From the NCBI RefSeq assembly GCF_000424665.1, contig NZ_AUKI01000011.1, positions 558,001 to 622,000 of the forward strand: DNA of 64,000 nt, given 5' to 3'. This document shows positions 32,569 through 41,494 of the stretch, in pieces. Position 1 is the first letter of the stretch, and each line of letters begins with the position of its first letter. A model generated the notes under the pieces. That model made no database searches. It was not told the DNA's origin and was given only the letters and a program-made list of their open reading frames with translations. The translations under genes and the position numbers were made by a program. The DNA is from Salinimicrobium terrae DSM 17865. Its GTDB lineage: Bacteria; Bacteroidota; Bacteroidia; Flavobacteriales; Flavobacteriaceae.

Positions 32569-32603
32569 AATCTCATATCTCAAATCTAATATCTAATATC
32601 TAG
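32569..32603 (-). repeat. Heptamer array, right arm of element A
   Basis: Five in-register 7-bp units, on the - strand CTAGATA, TTAGATA, TTAGATT, TGAGATA, TGAGATT, lying between the pseudogene stop and the fadA start. Orientation is opposite to the left arm. Confidence 0.8.
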
Positions 32604-32607
32604 AAAA

Positions 32608-33798
32608 ATGAAAACAGCTTACATCGTAAAAGGATACCGAACTGCAGTGGGAAAAGCACCGCGGGGGGTATTCAGATTTAAAAGACCAGATGAATTGGCG
32701 GCAGAAACTATCAAATTCATGATGGATAAGCTGCCCGAATTCGATAAAAAACGAATTGATGACGTGATTGTCGGGAACGCAATGCCCGAAGCAGAACAAG
32801 GACTTAACGTGGGACGTTTCATATCGCTGATGGGACTGAACACTGAGGATGTTCCGGGAATGACTGTTAACCGTTATTGTGCGTCGGGACTAGAAACTAT
32901 TTCCATCGCAACAGCCAAGATCCAGAGTGGGATGGCTAACTGTATTATTGCAGGGGGAGCAGAAAGCATGAGTTATATTCCCATGGGAGGTTATAAACCT
33001 GTACCTAATTACGAACTCGCCAAAGCAGGCCGGGAAGATTATTACTGGGGAATGGGATTAACCGCGGAAGCAGTTGCAAAAAAATACAAGGTTTCAAGAG
33101 AAGCTCAGGATGAGTTTGCATATAACTCTCACCAGAAGTCTTTAAAAGCCCAAAAAGAGGATCGCTTTCAGGACCAGATCGTACCTATTAAGGTAGATCA
33201 AACTTACGTAGATGAGAACGGAAAGAAACAAACAAAATCTTATACAGTCAATAAAGATGAAGGTCCCCGGGCAGATACTTCAAAAGAAGTATTGGCAAAA
33301 CTGCGTCCGGTATTTGAAGAAGGTGGTAGTGTAACTGCAGGAAATTCTTCTCAAATGAGTGACGGAGCTGCTTTTGTGATGGTAATGAGCGAAGAAATGG
33401 TGAAGGAATTGAACCTGGAGCCTGTTGCCCGATTGGTGAGCTATGCCGCAGTTGGTGTAGAGCCCAGGATCATGGGAATAGGACCTGTTTATGCGATTCC
33501 GAAAGCTGCAAAACAAGCCGGAATTGCAATAAATGATTTGGAGCTAATCGAATTGAACGAAGCTTTTGCTTCCCAATCCATAGCAGTAATTAACGAACTG
33601 GGGCTGGATATGGACAGGATGAACCCAAACGGTGGAGCAATTTCTATGGGTCACCCTCTGGGATGTACAGGAGGAAAATTAACTGTTCAACTACTTGATG
33701 AAATGAGAAAACGCAACCTCCAGAACAAATACGGCATGGTCACCATGTGTGTGGGAACAGGACAGGGAGCAGCGGGAGTTTTTGAGTTCCTTTCTTAA
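32608..33798 (+). CDS. fadA: Acetyl-CoA C-acyltransferase (3-ketoacyl-CoA thiolase)
   Basis: 396 residues, standard thiolase length. It cleaves 3-ketoacyl-CoA with CoA in the last beta-oxidation step. Catalytic residues: C91 in NRYCASGLE, H349 in GGAISMGHPLGCTGG and C381 in MCVGTGQGA; the NEAFA motif is present. It is preceded within 5 bp by the right arm of element A and followed within 7 bp by element B, so both of its intergenic gaps hold repeat elements. It belongs to the fadN-fadA-fadE operon. Confidence 0.97.
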   Translation: MKTAYIVKGYRTAVGKAPRGVFRFKRPDELAAETIKFMMDKLPEFDKKRIDDVIVGNAMPEAEQGLNVGRFISLMGLNTEDVPGMTVNRYCASGLETISIATAKIQSGMANCIIAGGAESMSYIPMGGYKPVPNYELAKAGREDYYWGMGLTAEAVAKKYKVSREAQDEFAYNSHQKSLKAQKEDRFQDQIVPIKVDQTYVDENGKKQTKSYTVNKDEGPRADTSKEVLAKLRPVFEEGGSVTAGNSSQMSDGAAFVMVMSEEMVKELNLEPVARLVSYAAVGVEPRIMGIGPVYAIPKAAKQAGIAINDLELIELNEAFASQSIAVINELGLDMDRMNPNGGAISMGHPLGCTGGKLTVQLLDEMRKRNLQNKYGMVTMCVGTGQGAAGVFEFLS

Positions 33799-33804
33799 AA
33801 GATT

Positions 33805-33832
33805 CGAGATATGAGATCTGAGATTTCAGATA
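33805..33832 (+). repeat. Heptamer array, left arm of element B
   Basis: Four in-register units CGAGATA, TGAGATC, TGAGATT, TCAGATA, 6 bp after the fadA stop. Confidence 0.75.
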
Positions 33833-33863
33833 AAAAAAGAAATAAAAATAATGAGCTTGGGAA

Positions 33864-33898
33864 GATTCTAAAATCTAATATCTCAAGTCTAATATCTA
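33864..33898 (-). repeat. Heptamer array, right arm of element B
   Basis: Five in-register units on the opposite strand (plus-strand reading GATTCTA, AAATCTA, ATATCTC, AAGTCTA, ATATCTA), ending 7 bp before the fadE start. Arms are separated by a 31-bp AT-rich spacer with no gene. Confidence 0.75.
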
Positions 33899-33905
33899 TA
33901 AATAA

Positions 33906-35726
33906 ATGAGCACACAAACAGATAGCAACAAAAAAGACCTTCTTCGCGGAGGGCAGTTTCTGGTAAAGGAAACCAATGCAGAGGATGTTTTCACACCGGA
34001 AGATTTCTCCGATGAGCAAAAAATGATGCGGGAGTCGGTTCAGGAATTTGTGAATCGTGAGATCATGCCCAAAAGGGAAGAATTCGAAAAGAAGAATTAT
34101 GAGCTCACCGAAGAACTAATGAGAAAAGCCGGGGAAATGGGCTTTTTAGGCGTCTCTGTTCCGGAGGAATATGACGGACTTGGAATGGGATTTGTCACGA
34201 CTATGCTGGTGGTAGATTATATATCGGGAGCTACAGGATCTTTCTCAACGGCTTTTGGAGCACATTCAGGAATAGGTACTTTACCTATCACGCTTTATGG
34301 AAATGAAGAACAGAAGAAAAAATACCTTCCTAAGCTTGCCACAGGAGAATGGTTTGGTGCCTATGCTTTAACAGAACCCGGAGCAGGTAGTGATGCCAAT
34401 TCAGGAAAGACGAAAGCAGTCCTTTCTGAAGACGGCAAATATTACAACATCACCGGACAAAAAATGTGGATATCCAATGCAGGTTTCTGTAATATGATGA
34501 TCGTTTTCGCCCGAATCGAAGATGACAAAAACATTACCGGTTTTATTGTGGAGTATGATTCGGAGAATCCTAATGGAATCTCTTTGGGGGAAGAGGAAAA
34601 GAAATTGGGAATCCACTCCTCCTCTACCCGTCAGGTATTCTTCAATGATACTAAAGTGCCTGTGGAGAACATGCTTTCAGAAAGAGGGAACGGCTTCAAG
34701 ATCGCAATGAATGCTTTGAATGTGGGCCGTATTAAATTGGCAGGAGCTTGTTTAGATGCACAACGAAGAACAATAGATGCGGCAGTAAAATATGCTAATG
34801 ACCGGGTGCAGTTCAAAACACCTATTTCTCAATTCGGTGCTATACAGTCTAAAATTGCAGAGATGGCTACTTCGGCTTATGCAGGAGAATCGGCTTCATA
34901 TCGTGCTGCAAAAGATATTGAAGACAGAATTAGCATTCGTCAGGAAGAAGGGAACTCTCATCAGGAAGCTGAGTTAAAAGGTGTAGAAGAATACGCCATT
35001 GAATGTTCCATCTTAAAAGTGGCAGCTTCTGAAGATCTTCAGAATTGTACCGACGAAGGTATCCAAATCTTTGGTGGAATGGGCTTCTCGGCCGATGCTC
35101 CAATGGAATCTGCCTGGAGGGATGCGAGAATTACCAGAATATATGAAGGCACGAATGAAATTAACCGTATGCTTTGCGTGGGAATGCTCGTAAAGAAAGC
35201 CATGAAAGGGCATGTTGACTTGTTAGGTCCTGCCACAAGAGTAGGAGAAGAACTTACCGGAATTCCTTCATTTGAAAAGCCCGATTTTTCTGAACTCTTC
35301 GCTGAAGAAAAGGAAATGGTCAAAAAGTTGAAAAAAGTATTCTTGATGGTTTCCGGTAGTGCAGTTCAAAAATTTGGACCGCAACTTGAAGATCATCAAC
35401 AACTGTTGCTCGCGTCAGCCGATATTCTTATCGAGATCTACATGGCAGAATCTGCTATACTAAGAACCGAAAAAAATGTAAACCGCTACGGCGCCGATAC
35501 TCAAAAAGAGCAAATAGCCATGGCAAAATTGTACCTGTACCATGCTGTTGATATCATAAACAGCAAAGCCAGGGAAGGCATAATCTCTTTCGCTGAAGGA
35601 GATGAACAAAGAATGATGTTAATGGGCTTGAAAAGATTTACGAAATATGAGAACCATCCAAATGTAGTTCAACTAAGAAATACAATTGCCGAAAAAGTGA
35701 TTTCTGAAAACCATTATCCATTTTAA
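33906..35726 (+). CDS. fadE: Acyl-CoA dehydrogenase
   Basis: 606 residues, the long form similar in size to Bacillus FadE (YusJ). It carries out the first, FAD-dependent oxidation of acyl-CoA. Domains in order: N-terminal helical (~30-145), middle beta (YALTEPGAGSDANSGKTKA, GQKMWISNAGFC), FAD-binding helical domain with FGGMGFSADAPMESAWRDARITRIYEGTNEINR (catalytic Glu in the YEGTNE segment), and a ~150-residue C-terminal helical extension. It completes the fadN-fadA-fadE set and is followed by a terminator. Confidence 0.96.
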   Translation: MSTQTDSNKKDLLRGGQFLVKETNAEDVFTPEDFSDEQKMMRESVQEFVNREIMPKREEFEKKNYELTEELMRKAGEMGFLGVSVPEEYDGLGMGFVTTMLVVDYISGATGSFSTAFGAHSGIGTLPITLYGNEEQKKKYLPKLATGEWFGAYALTEPGAGSDANSGKTKAVLSEDGKYYNITGQKMWISNAGFCNMMIVFARIEDDKNITGFIVEYDSENPNGISLGEEEKKLGIHSSSTRQVFFNDTKVPVENMLSERGNGFKIAMNALNVGRIKLAGACLDAQRRTIDAAVKYANDRVQFKTPISQFGAIQSKIAEMATSAYAGESASYRAAKDIEDRISIRQEEGNSHQEAELKGVEEYAIECSILKVAASEDLQNCTDEGIQIFGGMGFSADAPMESAWRDARITRIYEGTNEINRMLCVGMLVKKAMKGHVDLLGPATRVGEELTGIPSFEKPDFSELFAEEKEMVKKLKKVFLMVSGSAVQKFGPQLEDHQQLLLASADILIEIYMAESAILRTEKNVNRYGADTQKEQIAMAKLYLYHAVDIINSKAREGIISFAEGDEQRMMLMGLKRFTKYENHPNVVQLRNTIAEKVISENHYPF

Positions 35727-35756
35727 TTTATAATTTGCATCAATTAAATCCTGATT

Positions 35757-35780
35757 AAGGTCGCCACTGGCGGCCTTTTT
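35757..35780 (+). terminator. Rho-independent terminator of the fad operon
   Basis: 9-bp stem AAGGTCGCC / GGCGGCCTT (one G-T pair), 3-nt loop and T run, 30 bp past fadE. Confidence 0.88.
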
Positions 35781-35842
35781 CTTTTGTTATTTTTTTAACA
35801 GCCTATGTGGATTGCGTTTTTTAGTTTGGGGAAAATCATATT

Positions 35843-36910
35843 ATGGGAGATACTACCAGATACATTTTAATTTTCTTAGCAGCCTTACTGGTACTGTATT
35901 TTATATTACATTTTTTATTAAAAAAACTTGGGAGGGATCCCCGGAACATACTTCCCCATAATATTGCCAGCCGACTAAAATTCCCCCTAATTATTCTTTT
36001 CATTGCAGTTGCTATACAGGCAGGGCTTATCAACCGGGAAATTATAACCGATGAAGACCAGGTTAATTTCTTTCAGCAAATTCGTTCCATTTTTCTAATT
36101 TTTAGTTTTACCTGGTTTATAATAATTGCAATAAGAATTGCTAAAAATCAATTTTTAAAGCGGTTTGATGTCACTACTGCAAATAATTTGCGTGCCCGTA
36201 AATTTTACACTCAGTTCAACATTATTGAAAGGATAGCGATTTTCGTGGTAGTGATTTTTGGATTAGGAATTGCCCTCCTCACCTTTGACGGGGTGGAGGA
36301 AATTGGGGTAAGTATCCTCACCTCTGCCGGAATAGCAGGGATAGTTCTGGGGCTTTCGGCTCAAAAAGTTTTTGGGACTATTTTCGCCGGGATACAAATT
36401 GCAATTGCACAACCTATACGCATAGATGATGTGGTTATTGTTGAAGGGGAATGGGGTCGAATTGAAGAAATAAAATTGACTTATGTGGTTGTTAAGATTT
36501 GGGACCAGCGACGATTAGTTCTGCCAACCACCTACTTTATTGAGGAGCCTTTCCAGAACTGGACGAGAAATTCTTCCGATATTCTGGGTACCGTCTACAT
36601 TTATACCGATTTTGATGTGCCTATTGACAAGCTAAGAGAGGAGCTTACCCGGCTGCTCAATGCCACAGATTTGTGGGACCGGAAAGTAAATGTTATCCAG
36701 GTCACCGACCTCACTGAAAAAACTATGGAACTCCGGGCTCTAATGAGTGCTAAGGATGCACCTACAGCATGGGATCTACGGGTTTATGCCAGGGAAAATC
36801 TTCTTAAGTTCATTAAAGACAATTACCCCGGCAGTTTACCACGTACACGTCTTGAAATTAAAGAAGGTCTTCCTCGCCAAGAAGAATCTTCAACCGGGCT
36901 TCAGAAGTAA
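35843..36910 (+). CDS. MscS family mechanosensitive ion channel
   Basis: 355 residues. Four hydrophobic segments (about residues 8-25, 47-64, 84-102, 129-150) precede the pore helix ILTSAGIAGIVLGLSAQKVFGTIFAGIQIA and the beta domain QPIRIDDVVIVEGEWGRIEEI, the MscS signature. It should open under membrane tension and release solutes on osmotic downshift, which fits the trehalose genes next door. The last 53 bp overlap the 3' end of the convergent GH15 gene; the C-terminal tail KEGLPRQEESSTGLQK is outside the conserved domain. Confidence 0.92.
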   Translation: MGDTTRYILIFLAALLVLYFILHFLLKKLGRDPRNILPHNIASRLKFPLIILFIAVAIQAGLINREIITDEDQVNFFQQIRSIFLIFSFTWFIIIAIRIAKNQFLKRFDVTTANNLRARKFYTQFNIIERIAIFVVVIFGLGIALLTFDGVEEIGVSILTSAGIAGIVLGLSAQKVFGTIFAGIQIAIAQPIRIDDVVIVEGEWGRIEEIKLTYVVVKIWDQRRLVLPTTYFIEEPFQNWTRNSSDILGTVYIYTDFDVPIDKLREELTRLLNATDLWDRKVNVIQVTDLTEKTMELRALMSAKDAPTAWDLRVYARENLLKFIKDNYPGSLPRTRLEIKEGLPRQEESSTGLQK

Positions 36911-38675
36911 TATTTTGTGAAAAATTCATTGCAGTTTCAATCAATGCGAGGTGTGAATACGCCTGTGGGAAATTTCCCAATAGGCGCTTCGTCTCGAAAT
37001 CCAGATCTTCACTAAACAAGCCCAGGTGGTTACTGTAGGAAAGCAATTTATCAAACATCTTCATTGCTTTCTTCTTCTCTCCTATTTTATATAAGCTGTT
37101 GATAAACCAAAAGGTACAAATAGTGAATGATGAAGAAGGTGTACCAAAATCATCTTTGTTTTTATACCTGAATAAAAGTCCGTTATAACAAAGTTCCCTT
37201 TCTGTAGCCTTCACTGTACTAACATAACGTGGATCCTTAGCCTTTATAAATCCATAATTTTCCATCAACAATGTTGATGCATCAAGATCACTGGAACCAT
37301 AGGACTGGGTATAAGCCTGGACCTCTTCATTCCAACCGCGATGATAAATATCATCGTAGATCTCCTGTCGCAGGTTTTTCCACTTCTTGTCATTGATCCC
37401 GTTCCTTAAGATTTCGCCTATCTTTACAGCTCTGTCTATTGCTACCCAGCACAACAACTTTGAAAAAGTGAAATGCCGCTCCTCGGTCCTGAATTCCCAA
37501 ATCCCTTTGTCTGGCTGTTTCCAATGTTCTTCAACGATGCGCACGATACCCCGCACAATTGTCCAGAGCTCTTCGCTGTTTTCCAGAGTGGTCTCAAACC
37601 TTAAAAATTGCTGATAAATAACTTCCATGAGAATCCCATAGATGTCATTTTGCTTTTGAATATATGCTGCATTACCAACGCGAACGGGTTTCGATCCCTC
37701 ATAACCCTCCAGGTGAGTGAGGATATTTTCGGTCAATTCTTTTTCACCATTGATCCCGTACATAATCTGCAACTTTTCATCTTTATTGGGAATAAGATCA
37801 ATAATGAACTGCAGGAAGCTTTCTGCCGATTCGCGGTGTCCTAAACTGGTCATTACTTTTATTACCATTGAGGCATCTCGAATCCAGCAAAAACGGTAAT
37901 CCCAATTCCGCACTTCACCGATGGTTTCTGGAAGGGAGGTGGTTACAGCGGCAAGGACTGCTCCCGTTTTTTGGTAACTCATAGCCTTTAAAACCAGCGC
38001 ACTTCGGTTTATAGCCTCATCATAATGGGGGAATTTGGTGGTAGATTCACTCCAGTTCATCCAATATGTTTTGGTTCGCTGAAACTTTAGATATGCCCTT
38101 TCCAGATTCTGTTCTCTTAATTTTTCATGATAACCCATTAAAAAATATGTATTTCCCTCCAGAGTTATCTCCTCCCCGTTCAATACCTGGTCGAGATCCA
38201 GGCCAGTGTAGAGATAAAGGGAATCATATGTGCCTTCTTTAGTAAAGCTCTTAAGATAATAGCGGTGATTCTCGGTGAAAGTTTCTTCCCGGGCATAGTT
38301 TAATTTGGGTTGATAACTTACTTTAAACTTAGGAGAACCTTTTAGAAGATGAACATATCGCACTACATCGGGCGGGGTATAAAAATCCCCGTCATCCTCT
38401 CTATATCGAGGCATGAAATCAATCACCTGGAAAGCTGCTTCTTCCGAAGCAAAGGTGGTGCACAGAATATTAGTTTTTTGAAGATATTTTTGTGAAATAT
38501 TATAATCTGGCGACACTTCAAAAGAAAAATGTCCACCTTTATTCTTGTCAAGCAACTTCGCAAAGACTGAAGCTGAATTAAAATTAGGCAAACAACACCA
38601 ATCCAGAGAGCCAGATTTGTCAATTAGAGCAGCACTTTTGCAATTGCCAATTAATCCGTAATCTAATGTATTCAT
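36858..38675 (-). CDS. GH15 glucoamylase/trehalase-like protein, cytoplasmic
   Basis: 605 residues without a signal peptide. The N-terminal YGLIGNCKSAALIDKSGSLDWCCLPNF and the (alpha/alpha)6 segment EVRNWDYRFCWIRDASMVI are typical of bacterial GH15 proteins, some of which in actinobacteria are trehalases. It lies head-to-head (95 bp) with the trehalose synthesis gene and tail-to-tail with MscS. Trehalose or glycogen/maltodextrin turnover is the likely role; the close pairing with otsAB makes trehalase attractive but unproven. The stop lies inside the MscS coding end. Confidence 0.88.
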   Translation of the reverse strand: MNTLDYGLIGNCKSAALIDKSGSLDWCCLPNFNSASVFAKLLDKNKGGHFSFEVSPDYNISQKYLQKTNILCTTFASEEAAFQVIDFMPRYREDDGDFYTPPDVVRYVHLLKGSPKFKVSYQPKLNYAREETFTENHRYYLKSFTKEGTYDSLYLYTGLDLDQVLNGEEITLEGNTYFLMGYHEKLREQNLERAYLKFQRTKTYWMNWSESTTKFPHYDEAINRSALVLKAMSYQKTGAVLAAVTTSLPETIGEVRNWDYRFCWIRDASMVIKVMTSLGHRESAESFLQFIIDLIPNKDEKLQIMYGINGEKELTENILTHLEGYEGSKPVRVGNAAYIQKQNDIYGILMEVIYQQFLRFETTLENSEELWTIVRGIVRIVEEHWKQPDKGIWEFRTEERHFTFSKLLCWVAIDRAVKIGEILRNGINDKKWKNLRQEIYDDIYHRGWNEEVQAYTQSYGSSDLDASTLLMENYGFIKAKDPRYVSTVKATERELCYNGLLFRYKNKDDFGTPSSSFTICTFWFINSLYKIGEKKKAMKMFDKLLSYSNHLGLFSEDLDFETKRLLGNFPQAYSHLALIETAMNFSQNITSEARLKILLGEEDLL

Positions 38676-38770
38676 TTGGTCTTAAAGTTCTTTTAAAATG
38701 GTAGGGTGCTTATTTTAATTTTCGGAAATTTAAGCAAAATGAATAAGATACAACCCGCATAAATTTAACT

Positions 38771-40987
38771 ATGGGCAAAACAATAATTATTTCCAATCGC
38801 CTACCCTTACAGATAAACATTACCGAAGATGAAAAATTAGAAGTTACACCCAGTGTTGGAGGACTCGCCACAGGACTTAAGAGTTTTCATCAGGAAGGGG
38901 ATAGTATATGGATTGGATGGACCGGTCTTGCTTCTGAAGATATTCCCGACGGTATGGAAGACGAAGTAAGATCTGAAGCCAAAAAACAAGGATGTGTGCC
39001 GGTGTCTCTAACAACTGAGGAAATAGAAAAATTCTATTACGGTTTTAGTAATCGAACCATTTGGCCCCTGTTCCATTATTTTATGGAATACACAGAATTT
39101 CAACCAGATCATTGGGAAGCATATAAACAGGTTAATGAAAAATATGCACAGGCAGTTGTAGAACGTCTTGATGATGACGATGTAGTTTGGGTACATGATT
39201 ACCAATTATTATTGTTACCCGAATACATCCGAAAGAAAAATTCGAAAGTAACAATTGGATTTTTCAACCACATACCTTTCCCGTCTTCAGAAGTTTTCAG
39301 AACCCTTCCATGGAGAGAAGAAGTACTAAAGGGTATGTTAGGAGCAGATCTAATTGGTTTTCATACCTATGACTATGAAAGACATTTTCTACGATCTGTG
39401 AACCGCATTTTACGGTATGATATAAACTTTAACAGCGTAAATATTGGCAGCCGTATTGTGAGATCAGATTCTTTTCCAATGGGAATTGATTACAAGAAGT
39501 TTCACAATGCTGCAAAAGAACATTTCGATCAACCCAGAAGTGAAAATTCAGACATTCAAAAAAAGCTGGATTACCACAAATATGTCACTCGTAATACCAA
39601 ATTAATACTTTCCATAGACCGCCTGGACTATACAAAGGGAATTGCCAACAGGATAAGGGCGTTTGGTTATTTTCTGGAAAAGTATCCGGAGTATCAGGAG
39701 AAAGTAAGACTTATTATGCTGGCCGTACCTTCCCGGACAAACGTTCCGCAATACCAGTTATTGAAAAAGGAAATAGATGAGCTGGTTGGAAGAATCAATG
39801 GTCAATTTGCCACTATAAACTGGACGCCTATATGGTATTTTTACCGTTCCATGCCTTTTGAGAACCTTATTGACCTTTACACCTCTAGTGATGTTGCCCT
39901 CATTACTCCTACTCGTGATGGCATGAACCTGGTCGCAAAGGAATACGTAGCCACGAGGACAGATCAAACCGGCGTGCTTATACTAAGTGAAATGGCCGGG
40001 GCGGCACACGAGTTAAATGAGGCGCTTATCATTAACCCGAACAATTTTGAACAAATAGTTGACACCATAAAATTGGCTCTGGAAATGCCCGAGGAAGAGC
40101 AGGTACGCCGCAATAAAATCCTCCAAAAACGACTTAAACGATACAACGTAGAAAAATGGGCCAAAGATTTTATGAAAAGCCTGCGGGAAACCAGGGAATC
40201 CCGAAAAGCTTTTAGAGCGATTCAGCTTTCAGAGAATGTCAAAAAGGACCTTTTTGATAAGTATAGTGCAGCACAGCGGCGCATTTTGTTCCTTGATTAT
40301 GACGGCACTCTTCGGAAATTTGTCGATAAACCTGATGAAGCCATGCCAGATCCCGACCTTTTGCAATTGGTTACCAGGCTGGGAGAACAAAAGAATACCC
40401 GTGTTGTATTAATAAGTGGAAGAGATAAAGAGACCCTGGGAACCTGGTGGAAAAACATCCCTATAGAATTAATTTCTGAACACGGAGTTTGGAACAGACC
40501 CGTGAATGAAAACTGGCAATTAACAGAGAACCTTAACAATAACTGGATGGCTTCCGTTCGTCCTGTATTAGAAACCTATGTAGATCGCACTCCCGGAACT
40601 TTTATTGAGGAAAAAAACTTCTCCCTTGCCTGGCATTATAGGAAAGCTAACCCTGAACTAGGAGAAGTAAGGGCAAATGAACTTTCGGCAGTTCTCAAAG
40701 ACATGATTTCCAACCATGGGCTCACTGTATTACAGGGAAATAAGGTTCTGGAAATTAAGAATAGCGGAGTTAATAAGGGTAAAGCAGCCAATAAATTGCT
40801 GGTAGAGAAATACGATTTTATTTTTGCCGTAGGAGATGACTGGACAGATGAATACCTGTTCACAGAATTACCAGATCAAACCGTAACTGTGAAAGTGGGA
40901 AGAAACAAGACTGAAGCTAAGTACTGTATTGATGATGTAGATGAAGTACGTGAGTTATTGTGGCAGTTTGTTAGTTTAACCAGATAA
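38771..40987 (+). CDS. otsAB: Bifunctional trehalose-6-phosphate synthase/phosphatase
   Basis: 738 residues. Residues ~1-470 are a GT20 synthase: ISNRLPLQI, VGGLATGLKSFHQ, VWVHDYQLLLLPEYIRKK, FFNHIPFPSSEVFRTLPWRE, RLDYTKGI and TRDGMNLVAKEYVA. Residues ~495-738 are a HAD phosphatase with D509/D511 in DYDGT, LISGRDKETL and VGDDWTDEYLF. One polypeptide therefore makes trehalose from UDP-glucose and glucose 6-phosphate. This fusion is usual in Bacteroidota. It supports osmotic and desiccation tolerance together with MscS and the stress genes downstream. Confidence 0.97.
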   Translation: MGKTIIISNRLPLQINITEDEKLEVTPSVGGLATGLKSFHQEGDSIWIGWTGLASEDIPDGMEDEVRSEAKKQGCVPVSLTTEEIEKFYYGFSNRTIWPLFHYFMEYTEFQPDHWEAYKQVNEKYAQAVVERLDDDDVVWVHDYQLLLLPEYIRKKNSKVTIGFFNHIPFPSSEVFRTLPWREEVLKGMLGADLIGFHTYDYERHFLRSVNRILRYDINFNSVNIGSRIVRSDSFPMGIDYKKFHNAAKEHFDQPRSENSDIQKKLDYHKYVTRNTKLILSIDRLDYTKGIANRIRAFGYFLEKYPEYQEKVRLIMLAVPSRTNVPQYQLLKKEIDELVGRINGQFATINWTPIWYFYRSMPFENLIDLYTSSDVALITPTRDGMNLVAKEYVATRTDQTGVLILSEMAGAAHELNEALIINPNNFEQIVDTIKLALEMPEEEQVRRNKILQKRLKRYNVEKWAKDFMKSLRETRESRKAFRAIQLSENVKKDLFDKYSAAQRRILFLDYDGTLRKFVDKPDEAMPDPDLLQLVTRLGEQKNTRVVLISGRDKETLGTWWKNIPIELISEHGVWNRPVNENWQLTENLNNNWMASVRPVLETYVDRTPGTFIEEKNFSLAWHYRKANPELGEVRANELSAVLKDMISNHGLTVLQGNKVLEIKNSGVNKGKAANKLLVEKYDFIFAVGDDWTDEYLFTELPDQTVTVKVGRNKTEAKYCIDDVDEVRELLWQFVSLTR

Positions 40988-41133
40988 TTCGGAGTCCAAA
41001 AACTGTTAAAAAGGAGCAAAAACAAACAAATATTTTAATGCAACCTTAACTACGTATTTCCCTACGAATCATTGGAATAAAGTAAATTAGCATTTCGATT
41101 TTAACCATAATCAATTTTTAGAAACGAAAGAAT

Positions 41134-41400
41134 ATGAAAACAGGTAAAATTTTAGCAGGAATACTTTCAGGAGCCGCTGTTGGTGCTATAGCAGGCTTAT
41201 TATTTGCACCAAAAAGAGGATCTGAAACACGTAAAAATATTGCTGATAAAGGCAACGAATATATGTACGGTGCCAAAAGCAAGTACAATGATCTTAGTGA
41301 TAATCTTTCTCACAGGTATGACTCTGTAAGATCAAAGATTAAGGGAAAGTCTAAAAAACTTCAAACAGAAATGGACGGAGATGACAAGATCATTTACTAA
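41134..41400 (+). CDS. YtxH domain protein
   Basis: 88 residues. A Gly/Ala-rich hydrophobic segment (ILAGILSGAAVGAIAGLLFAPKRG) is followed by a charged amphipathic helix, the YtxH pattern. These small proteins are general-stress associated in Firmicutes and Bacteroidota, with unknown biochemistry. It has its own terminator and a 146-bp upstream gap in which the box GAATAAAGTAAATTAG (41075-41090) resembles one upstream of the 205-residue membrane protein at 44942. Confidence 0.88.
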   Translation: MKTGKILAGILSGAAVGAIAGLLFAPKRGSETRKNIADKGNEYMYGAKSKYNDLSDNLSHRYDSVRSKIKGKSKKLQTEMDGDDKIIY

Positions 41401-41420
41401 GACTTCCTGAAGTATAAAGC

Positions 41421-41448
41421 AAAGCTGCATGGAAATGCAGCTTTTTTT
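41421..41448 (+). terminator. Rho-independent terminator
   Basis: 10-bp perfect stem AAAGCTGCAT / ATGCAGCTTT, GGAA loop, T run. Confidence 0.9.
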
Positions 41449-41494
41449 ATGTCTTTTTTTATTATTTTGCCCACAAAGAAATCAAAAAATAATT

